A DNA stretch of 64,000 nt from Armatimonadota bacterium (lineage in GTDB: Bacteria; Armatimonadota; Fimbriimonadia; Fimbriimonadales; Fimbriimonadaceae): the NCBI GenBank assembly GCA_017303935.1, contig JAFLBD010000003.1:372001-436000 (forward strand), written 5' to 3'. The notes under the pieces were generated by a model. It did not search any database. It saw nothing but the letters and a program-made list of their open reading frames with translations, and was not told where the DNA came from. Positions within the stretch are counted from its first letter, which is position 1; every line of letters starts with the position of its first letter. This document shows, piece after piece, positions 16,838-23,456 of this stretch. Both the position numbers and the translations under genes were made by a program.

Positions 16838-18111
16838 ATGTCTCCTCCCGTGGAGCGCGAAAGTCGGGCTAGGGCTGTCAGCACATCAAGCCGAGCTTTC
16901 GCCACGTCGGTTCGAGCCTGCGTAAGCAGCGACAGCCCGTCCAATTGCTCCAAAAGGATCGCCTTGCCCGCGTCCACTCGGAGTGCGATGATCTCATACG
17001 CGCTGGAGGCAGCTTCTGCGGCCGCTACCGCGGAACTAAGGTTTGCGGCTGCGGTTTCGTAGTCGAGCAGTGATTGTCTCACTTCCTTTTCGACCTGAAG
17101 TTTGGTAGCCGCGAGTTCGGCCTCGGCCTTGGCTCTCATCGACTTTGCTTGATCGATCCCGGAACGGATACGCCCCCCGTCGAAGAGTGGAACACTCACG
17201 GATAGCCCAAAGGTCACTCCGCCCATATCTCGGCGGTTCGTTGCGTCCGCCATGCCAGTCGCGTAGAGTCTTGGCTTGGCCAGCGCTTTTGCGGCCCGTA
17301 GTTCAGCCTCGGAAGCCTTGCTCCGGGCTGAAGCAGCTGCGACTGCGCCGCGGCTCGCCATAGCCGCGCTCACCAGATCCCCCACCGATAGGGTCTTCGT
17401 CTCGGGTTCCGAGACATTGTCGAGGTCGATCTCGGCGTCGAGCTTGCCCCCCATGAGTTGTAAGAGCTCAAGGTACGCCTTCTTTTCGGCGTTCGACGCG
17501 GTCTTAAGGTCACGCTCTGCACGCCTCATCTCGGCCTGCACGCGCAGGACCGACGCTTCGATCGTCTTGCCAGCTTCAAACCTGGCCTTTGTCGTATTCA
17601 GCATTTCGGCAAGCGCGTCGTAGTTAGCTTGTGCGGCGACAACTTCCTCGTGCATCGCTCTCACTTCAAAGTAGGCTTGACGAACAGAGGCTACCAACTC
17701 AGCCTCGGCTTCTTGGTAGTCCCCAGCTGCCGCCCGAGACTGCCACTTGGCCGAAGCGGCCATGGCTCTCACATCGTCTGCGAGAATGGGCAGCATCAGC
17801 ATGAGATTCACATCGCTGAACTGACCGGGAGGCACAAGCATCGATACCGCTGGCTCGGACTTTGGCACGGAGCCAAGGATGGATGTGTTGTTCCCTGTCG
17901 AAGCGAAGCCATTGATGGAGACTTGGGGACCGCCCATTGCTTTCGCCCCCCTTTCATTCGCTTGCGCTCCCAAAAATTCAGCCCGCGCACTCTTCAGGAC
18001 AGGACTGTTCGCTTTCGCGAACGATAGGGCGTCCTGAAGGTTCATCCTCCCGGATTGACCCATTGCGCCACTCGCCGAGAGGGCGAACACCAACAAACAC
18101 ATCGTTTTCAT
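16834..18111 (-). CDS. TolC-family outer membrane efflux protein
   Basis: A 425-residue outer membrane channel of the tripartite pump. It has a signal peptide (CLLVFALSASGAMGQ), then two copies of the family repeat, each starting with a helix like MNLQDALSFAKANSPVLKSARAE, followed by long Ala/Glu/Lys-rich helices and a short strand (GGVTFGLSVSVPLFDGG) characteristic of the beta-barrel part. It ends LARLSRSTGGDI. It overlaps the adaptor start by 4 bp (ATGA) and its own start overlaps the preceding gene by 4 bp. Confidence 0.91.
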   Translation of the reverse strand: MKTMCLLVFALSASGAMGQSGRMNLQDALSFAKANSPVLKSARAEFLGAQANERGAKAMGGPQVSINGFASTGNNTSILGSVPKSEPAVSMLVPPGQFSDVNLMLMLPILADDVRAMAASAKWQSRAAAGDYQEAEAELVASVRQAYFEVRAMHEEVVAAQANYDALAEMLNTTKARFEAGKTIEASVLRVQAEMRRAERDLKTASNAEKKAYLELLQLMGGKLDAEIDLDNVSEPETKTLSVGDLVSAAMASRGAVAAASARSKASEAELRAAKALAKPRLYATGMADATNRRDMGGVTFGLSVSVPLFDGGRIRSGIDQAKSMRAKAEAELAATKLQVEKEVRQSLLDYETAAANLSSAVAAAEAASSAYEIIALRVDAGKAILLEQLDGLSLLTQARTDVAKARLDVLTALARLSRSTGGDI

Positions 18112-18581
18112 CGCACCACCTTCTTCGCCTGTTCAGCGTCAAGGACTCTTAGAGCTCTGCCCCATGCGGCCTCCCGGGCAGCTTCGTATTGCCGAGACAG
18201 GTCTGAATACGAGCCAAGTTGTTCTTGAACTTGGTCGAGCCTGCCTTGGCGCGGCTGATAGCCACCCATTGCCTCCGTGAGTCCTGCTTTCACTATCTCC
18301 CAATCGCGGCTCAGAACGACCAACTTCTCCCGCTGATTCGCGCTGAGGGACAAGTTTGGCTGCCTCAGCAGGTCACCGGGAACCGGTTTGTGGAGCGGTT
18401 TTGTCGGCGACGGAAGATGGGACACTTTTTTCTTCTGCGCTGGAGTTGTCCAGGAACTGTAGCCGACAACAGCCAATGCTCCAAGAATCGAGACGATTGT
18501 GCCTGGCCCGAACAGCCTGGCTTTGCTATGGCATCCGCACCGAGCTGAGCCGCAGCTGCCTTTATGTTTGATTGAGAAAAT
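18108..18581 (-). CDS. CpxP/Spy-like metal-resistance protein, unusual start
   Basis: The C-terminal half has the LSANQREKLVVL motif (family LTxxQ) and helices ending LDAEQAKKVV, typical of periplasmic Spy/CpxP or metal_resist proteins. The start is a problem. TTG at 18476 would cut a hydrophobic helix (GTIVSILGALAVVGYSSW). The frame stays open upstream with no ATG or GTG. An ATT at 18581 preceded at 8 nt by GAGGTAAG gives a 157-residue protein with a Cys-rich head, KGSCGSARCGCHSK, before the helix. I chose ATT on spacing, so read the first 35 residues as tentative. It is first of the five 4-bp-coupled genes. Confidence 0.68.
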   Translation of the reverse strand: MFSIKHKGSCGSARCGCHSKARLFGPGTIVSILGALAVVGYSSWTTPAQKKKVSHLPSPTKPLHKPVPGDLLRQPNLSLSANQREKLVVLSRDWEIVKAGLTEAMGGYQPRQGRLDQVQEQLGSYSDLSRQYEAAREAAWGRALRVLDAEQAKKVVR

Positions 18582-18643
18582 GGTTCTTACCTCGCAATGT
18601 CGATCAGGGTCGCACGAAAGGACGCGCGACGTAATGTCGAAAC

Positions 18644-19081
18644 CTAGCGAGGGGGAGGCGCACGAAGGCCGTTAGCCCCAATATCGGGTGGGCGAATCCG
18701 TGGGACGACTAGATACGTTGGTCGTCGCGGCAAGACCTTGGAGCCCGCCGATGGCACGGTCACGCCATTTGGCAACGCGGCGACTGGAGCGTCAGTGACA
18801 GTCAGGGCCGAACATTTGTCGGTCTCGGGAGTTTGGGCCGCAGAGACCTGGCAATTAGACGCCTTCGAGGTCACCGTGTCCGAGTTCTTGTCCGAAGAGG
18901 TCTTCTCGCCTTGACAGCACGTGCAGTTCTTCTCCCCCGTGACCGGGCACGTTGCTGCGGATTCGACGCTTTTCGATGTTGGCGTATTCGGTCGTTCGGG
19001 GCAGAGGCACACAACCGAGCCGAAGCTCATCTGGGAGATGAACACCATGGTCGCCAACAGGATATGAGCGAAGAGCCTCAT
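18644..19081 (-). CDS. Exported Cys-rich protein heading the efflux operon
   Basis: About 145 residues: signal peptide MRLFAHILLATMVFISQMSFG, then VVCLCPE, a TCPVTGEKNCTCCQGEKTSS cluster and a later NCQV and DKCS. Seven to eight cysteines in a small exported protein suggest periplasmic metal binding. The C-terminus is Pro/Arg-rich and has no family I recognise. A GTG 18 nt upstream is in frame, but the signal peptide begins at the ATG. It lies about 60 nt before the CpxP-like gene and just after a 41-bp tandem repeat that may hold the operon control region. Confidence 0.6.
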   Translation of the reverse strand: MRLFAHILLATMVFISQMSFGSVVCLCPERPNTPTSKSVESAATCPVTGEKNCTCCQGEKTSSDKNSDTVTSKASNCQVSAAQTPETDKCSALTVTDAPVAALPNGVTVPSAGSKVLPRRPTYLVVPRIRPPDIGANGLRAPPPR

Positions 19082-19103
19082 GCTTACCGATTCGCGCACG
19101 GAT

Positions 19104-19196
19104 ATGATGCGCCTATACAGATTATGACGTAAACACCAGGTCAGATGATGCGCCTATACAGATTATGACGTAAACACCAGGTCAGATGATGCACGC
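19104..19196 (+). repeat. 41-bp tandem repeat, 2.2 copies
   Basis: Two exact copies at 19104-19144 and 19145-19185, then 8-12 nt of a third. It lies immediately upstream of the Cys-rich gene that starts the efflux operon. Each unit contains CATAATCTGTATAGG when read toward the operon, so a duplicated operator or promoter is possible. Confidence 0.88.
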
Positions 19197-19240
19197 CCGC
19201 GACTGAGGGTGTCATTGTGGCCCCGTGACGCGCCTGCGGC

Positions 19241-19355
19241 AGTTCTAAGCGCGTCCACTTCGGTGTACCACCACCCGTCAGGTTCAAAACGGGATTTCTT
19301 GTAAAGTTCAAATTTGGCACCAACCAGACGGGATTCGTTACTCTTAGGTTCAAAG
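19241..19355 (+). repeat. att-like repeat R2 (composite arm)
   Basis: The first 30 nt (19241-19270) match 21963-21992 at 29 of 30 positions and contain an imperfect GTCCAC-TTCG-GTGTAC hairpin. The middle (19279-19338) matches R1 near tRNA-Glu. The end TAGGTTCAAA matches R3. The arm therefore shares parts with both other copies, as a junction between two accreted elements would. The 280 nt that follow up to 19633 hold nothing else I can support. Confidence 0.72.
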
Positions 19356-19633
19356 GCAAGCTGAACTAGTCTGCTAAGGTCTTTGTGGATGGCGATGATC
19401 CGAGCCCACTTGCTCAGGAGATTAATGGGCAGCTGAGAGTCAGGACAAGGTGATGGAAGGCGAGACCGCCTATGGTCGGCGGGTGGTTTGTGCTCGGTGT
19501 AACCGGCTTCTGGATCGCCAGACTGGAACGAATCTCCTGAGTCGCCCTGGCATAGTCGCCGCGGCTCTTAATCGTCCACTTGCTGAGTTGAGATACTACA
19601 GTTCAAACGAGGCTGTTTTACCTGCCCTAGTTC

Positions 19634-20581
19634 CTATCCAAAAAGACTCGCCTGCGGTAGTACGGCGCGAGTGTCACGCTCAATCGCGCTCACAAGTGTT
19701 TCCTGGAGTCGATGTGGCTTAATGATCCCGATGTTTGCCTGCTCCGCGATTAGCTGCCGTGCAAGATCATACTTCGGATTGTGCAGATCAGCGTCTTCGT
19801 CATAAATGACTGCTCTCGGTATTGAATACTTGCGCGCGGCTGCCATAGCATGGCGTGATCCGCTGTCTAAGCCGAGATCGTTCTTGGCGTAACTCGCTGC
19901 CAGAATGACAGCATCACTATACAAGGCCTGTAACCGATCTCTCTCGACATAGCGGCTACTTTGCTCGTTCCGCGACGTCGCTTCTTCGTAATATTCCGTG
20001 ATCAACAATCCACCATTCTCGACTATCTCTTCTGCGAGCGGAGCATTCGAGCGAGGCAAGATGCGGTCTATTGTGCCCGGAAGGATCGCGATTGTCTTTC
20101 CACCTGAATCGAGTGCTTGACGGTGCGCAACCGAATCGCAGCCTTGCGCCAATCCGCTCACGACTGTAATTCCAAGCGCTACCAGGGCCTTCACTACCTG
20201 TCTCTCCGCCGCAACCGTACTGTCGTCTGGATCGAGCAGGCCTACTGCGGCAACACTCTTATTGTGGTGTCCCAGCAGGGAAATGTCGCCTTTGTACACA
20301 AGGAAGGCTGGCCTTTCCGCTCCTCTCACATCTCCTCTTGGTAGTGGGAAGTCTTCGTCGCCAAGTGCCACAACGCCATCAGCAACGCTGGACCCTTCTA
20401 GGATTGATGCGACATCGGCTCTGGCAAGTGCCAGATCATCCTCGGAAAACTTACCCGCTGCTACGCTCAGGATAGGGTGGACGCCTTTCGTTCCGCTCAG
20501 CTTCTCTGCGACCCATGAGCGACCGATCCCACGAAGCCTGAGGACTGCCATTACATTGAGAGCGTTTTCTGTGTACTTCAT
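19634..20581 (-). CDS. DprA/Smf-like DNA-processing protein
   Basis: A 315-residue protein with a helix-hairpin-helix-like N-terminus (VLRLRGIGRSWVAEKL), then the DprA Rossmann fold: KSVAAVGLLDPDDST strand, GLAQGCDSVAHRQALDSGG, TIAILPGTIDRILPRSN, GGLLITEYYE and SGSRHAMAAARKYSIP. DprA binds single-stranded DNA and loads RecA in transformation. This short divergent copy lacks a recognisable C-terminal winged helix and may have another role. It is the last gene of a three-gene minus-strand cassette between att-like repeats R2 and R3. The first arginine-binding GxR position of standard DprA is altered to GLL. Confidence 0.88.
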   Translation of the reverse strand: MKYTENALNVMAVLRLRGIGRSWVAEKLSGTKGVHPILSVAAGKFSEDDLALARADVASILEGSSVADGVVALGDEDFPLPRGDVRGAERPAFLVYKGDISLLGHHNKSVAAVGLLDPDDSTVAAERQVVKALVALGITVVSGLAQGCDSVAHRQALDSGGKTIAILPGTIDRILPRSNAPLAEEIVENGGLLITEYYEEATSRNEQSSRYVERDRLQALYSDAVILAASYAKNDLGLDSGSRHAMAAARKYSIPRAVIYDEDADLHNPKYDLARQLIAEQANIGIIKPHRLQETLVSAIERDTRAVLPQASLFG

Positions 20582-20592
20582 GCTTCTTCCTT

Positions 20593-21210
20593 TTAACGCG
20601 TAACAGTCTTTCCTACCGCGTAAAATACCACTTGTGAGGCCCCAGCGTCTAACAACGCCTGGATTGCATCCTCGTCGATACAGACGCCTGGGGTATAGAT
20701 GTCATCGACCAAGACGATCCGCTTCTCAGCGATGTCGGGACTGAGGTGACAGGTCGCCTTTGTAATCCCGACGTATGGCGTGTGTCCGGATCCGCCGTAC
20801 CCGCTCTGATTCAAATGGGTTGTCACGGTGTCCGTATGTCTGGTTATCCAAAGTGTTCCATCAACAAACCCTACCCTCCGGACCGCCGACTGCACAGCTG
20901 CCCGGAAGTACTGTTGTTCGGGACGGTACATTCTCTCCGACTTTGCACGCGGCACGACGCATACTGCCCAGGTGTCAGGATGTTCAAAGAGGCCGAAGAA
21001 TGCGTCCAGGGCAGCTTCTAAGCTCTTTATGGCCCTCGAAAGATCATTGTCGTTTCTATTCCCAAAATCGTTCTTTAGCACATTGAGGTAGTCGGGATTG
21101 CCGGGATTGCCCATACGGACGTAGTCCACATGGTAATACCCTTTAATATCACGACTGACGAAGTTATTCCTACGAATCTCAAACTCTTTCAAAAGATCAC
21201 TCTCACGCAT
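20593..21210 (-). CDS. ComF-like phosphoribosyltransferase
   Basis: A 205-residue type I phosphoribosyltransferase. The PRPP-binding loop is clear in RIVLVDDIYTPGVCIDED (about 165-182), followed by the usual helix ALLDAGASQVVFYAVGKT. CVVPRAKSERMYRPEQQ gives the upstream strand and a ComF-like basic segment. ComF proteins act with DprA in DNA uptake, so pairing with the DprA-like gene 11 nt downstream is meaningful. The substrate base is unknown. It overlaps the HAD gene by 22 nt, indicating one transcript. Confidence 0.88.
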   Translation of the reverse strand: MRESDLLKEFEIRRNNFVSRDIKGYYHVDYVRMGNPGNPDYLNVLKNDFGNRNDNDLSRAIKSLEAALDAFFGLFEHPDTWAVCVVPRAKSERMYRPEQQYFRAAVQSAVRRVGFVDGTLWITRHTDTVTTHLNQSGYGGSGHTPYVGITKATCHLSPDIAEKRIVLVDDIYTPGVCIDEDAIQALLDAGASQVVFYAVGKTVTR

Positions 21211-21800
21211 CGACTTGGATGGATCCCTAGTTGCCTCGCGCTTCTGAGTTGGGCAAGATCATCCTCGAAAAGAACCACAGATCCAAAGTCAACGGCTCCT
21301 TCATCACGCAAGTCCAGGTATTTATTCCGGAGTATATCTTGATGCCCCGGTGGAGATGAGACAACACCGCCAAAAACTTCACTCAAATTGAAGTGTCCGA
21401 CCACGCTAGCCACACGTCCGGGTAGCCCTTGTGAGACGAGAGTGACGTTTGAGGGGGAATACTGGCCGCAGAACTCCAGTAAGCAGTGGTTCAGTTCGAG
21501 CAAGGGCAAGTACTCATCATACAGCGTCTCCTTGAGGCGCACAACCTCGACAACGTCACGATCCGTGAGGTTGGGCAGCAACGACCGGAGATTTGCGCGG
21601 GTGACACGAATAGTTGATTCGCGAAAATTACTCGCTAAACCTTTGACTCGATTTACTGCGTCAAAATAAGCACAGTTGTTCGCGGCTGTTGATTGTACGA
21701 GTGTTCCATCCAAATCACACAGGCACTTTGTAGCATCCCTGGGGATGTTAACCAGGTTTATTGGGCCGCCATCAAGAAGTTCGTACGAAGCCTGTCGCAT
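21189..21800 (-). CDS. HAD-superfamily hydrolase
   Basis: A 203-residue phosphatase of the haloacid dehalogenase superfamily. Motif I is CLCDLDGTLVQS (nucleophile and acid Asp), motif II is VTLVSQGLPG (Ser), and motif IV is VVLFEDDLAQL. A helical cap lies between I and II (about 45-110). It is the first gene of the cassette, overlapping the phosphoribosyltransferase by 22 nt. It may remove phosphate from a nucleotide or sugar phosphate handled by the partner enzyme, which is inference from gene order. Confidence 0.88.
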   Translation of the reverse strand: MRQASYELLDGGPINLVNIPRDATKCLCDLDGTLVQSTAANNCAYFDAVNRVKGLASNFRESTIRVTRANLRSLLPNLTDRDVVEVVRLKETLYDEYLPLLELNHCLLEFCGQYSPSNVTLVSQGLPGRVASVVGHFNLSEVFGGVVSSPPGHQDILRNKYLDLRDEGAVDFGSVVLFEDDLAQLRSARQLGIHPSRCVRVIF

Positions 21801-21962
21801 GGGTGCGTAGCGGACGGGAAGAAATCCTTAATGGTACGTATGGATAGCCGTCTGGCGAAGATTCTACCCTGGTGTCACGGTCGACAAGGCTCGCATTTTC
21901 GGAGTGTGTATAAATGAAGTGCTACCTAGTGGTGAATCCTGCTCAATGCCAACTGTCAGAAA

Positions 21963-22052
21963 AGTTCTAAGCGCGTACACTTCGGTGTACCAGCTCATTT
22001 TGAACCTGTTTGAACCGGTGTAGCCGAACGGGATTCGAACTCCTAGGTTCAA
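21963..22052 (+). repeat. att-like repeat R3
   Basis: The first 30 nt match 19241-19270 with one change and form a perfect hairpin GTACAC-TTCG-GTGTAC. The end has AACGGGATTCGAAC, the reverse complement of a tRNA T-arm, followed by TAGGTTCAAA as in R2. It bounds the DprA cassette on the right. The rest of 21801-22171 shows nothing else I can support. Confidence 0.72.
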
Positions 22053-22171
22053 ACCAGTGCTGACCGTAACTAATAGTCGGTAGCGTGAGCAAAGGGCCCG
22101 TACTGGAGTTTTGCGGCTTCGTGAGGGTCAGTTCTTTCGCGAACGAACAATCAATTAACAAACTTTCGGTG

Positions 22172-23275
22172 CTAGGTCACTGTGATTACGCGAAGGCGCT
22201 TGTCGATAGCCAGATACTCTAGCGACACAGTTAGCTTCACGTTCTCTTTCGTGTCAGGAGCCTCGATGTCCAATAGGATATTGAACTTGACGGTATTGTG
22301 CTCCTCAAGATAGGTCAGATTGTAAATGTAGTTGCTTTGTATGCGAGCTGCAATCATTTCTTCAATCAATTCTCTGGGGAAGCGCGCCAATCCTGCTTTC
22401 TTGAGCAGGCCGCTCTTCTTGGTGATGAGATAATCGTATTTCGCCGGTTCTAAATGGACATCGAAGAGCTTCAAATCCATTGGCATCGGACTTACGGCGT
22501 TTAGCGAGTGCGTCGTGTCCGATTCAAACCCTTTGAAGACCTCCCGCTCGATCTTATAGGAGAGTAGGGGGCCATAGAACATGGACTGGATACTCACCAA
22601 CGAATATCCGTTTTCCTCGAATGGGTAACCGGGCATGTTCACGTTCTCACCTATCGGATATTCCTCTTCGCCATGGTCAACGACTATGTGTCGCTTTGCC
22701 TTTATAAACGCGTTGCACAGTATCATGGACAAATAAGTCTTCATAATCGAGGGAACAGTGAGATCCATTGATCCCACATAGGGCTCGAAATCATCCAGTT
22801 CGGACCTGAAGTGAATAAACATCTCGTCGGAAAGGTTGTTTATGTAGACGAGAAAAAACTGGCTGCTATGCTTCCAGTCACAGTGGGCCCGCAGTTCGAC
22901 GTGCTTCTCGAAAAGCTTGAAGAGCATATCCTGCAGGTGATTGTCGCCGATGTAGTCCCCGGCGAGTACGCTATGTGTGCTCCGCCTGTCGAAGCAAGGA
23001 ATCAACCGCTCGAAGATTGGGTAGCCATACCACGAACTCTCCAACTTGGTCGAATCGAACACAAATACTGCTTCCCTCTTGCCGGGTTGCGGAATTAGTG
23101 CTTTCTTAAGTGACTCGTAGGGGACTCCCTTCGCAATGAGTGTCTCCTTAAGCTTTTTCACCAGCCAGTTGATCTCGCGATTCATCTGCTCATCTGTGAT
23201 GCGACCGTCACTCCGCAAAACATCGAACATGATGTTATCGCGACCATCCAGGGTAAAGATCGTTTGATCCGCCAT
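22172..23275 (-). CDS. Uncharacterised protein (367 aa)
   Basis: Not recognised. The protein is soluble, mixed alpha/beta, with no signal peptide or membrane helix. It starts MADQTIFTLDGRDNIMFDVL and contains charged stretches such as HIVVDHGEEEYPIGEN. An in-frame ATG at 23443 exists, but the added 56 residues look like translated spacer. It lies just outside repeat R3 and reads in the same direction as the DprA cassette, so it may be a separate cargo gene of the same accessory region. Low similarity to anything I know argues for lineage-specific or mobile origin. Confidence 0.68.
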   Translation of the reverse strand: MADQTIFTLDGRDNIMFDVLRSDGRITDEQMNREINWLVKKLKETLIAKGVPYESLKKALIPQPGKREAVFVFDSTKLESSWYGYPIFERLIPCFDRRSTHSVLAGDYIGDNHLQDMLFKLFEKHVELRAHCDWKHSSQFFLVYINNLSDEMFIHFRSELDDFEPYVGSMDLTVPSIMKTYLSMILCNAFIKAKRHIVVDHGEEEYPIGENVNMPGYPFEENGYSLVSIQSMFYGPLLSYKIEREVFKGFESDTTHSLNAVSPMPMDLKLFDVHLEPAKYDYLITKKSGLLKKAGLARFPRELIEEMIAARIQSNYIYNLTYLEEHNTVKFNILLDIEAPDTKENVKLTVSLEYLAIDKRLRVITVT

Positions 23276-23456
23276 GTCGCCAGATTTTGAACTAACGCCG
23301 CGCATAAACGCGAAGTCGCTCTGATGCTTGAGAATGGCTGGGCACCTTTGAGAACGAAATACTGAGTCTAGGGGATACTCGCACCAATGTGGAAGATGTA
23401 CTGGTGCAACCCTGATGCTCGCAGAAACAGGTCCTACGAGCATCAGGATCGAACGA

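Noticed and set aside
19450-19722. Plus-strand frame of 90 codons with a CARCNRLLDR motif and a fair ribosome site
   Set aside because: It overlaps the conserved end of the DprA-like gene by 89 bp and has no second CxxC. Not enough to call a gene.
21963-21995. TTCG hairpin of R3 as a simple terminator of the HAD operon
   Set aside because: The three genes read on the minus strand away from it, there is no T-run, and the same sequence recurs at R2. A repeat arm is the better reading.
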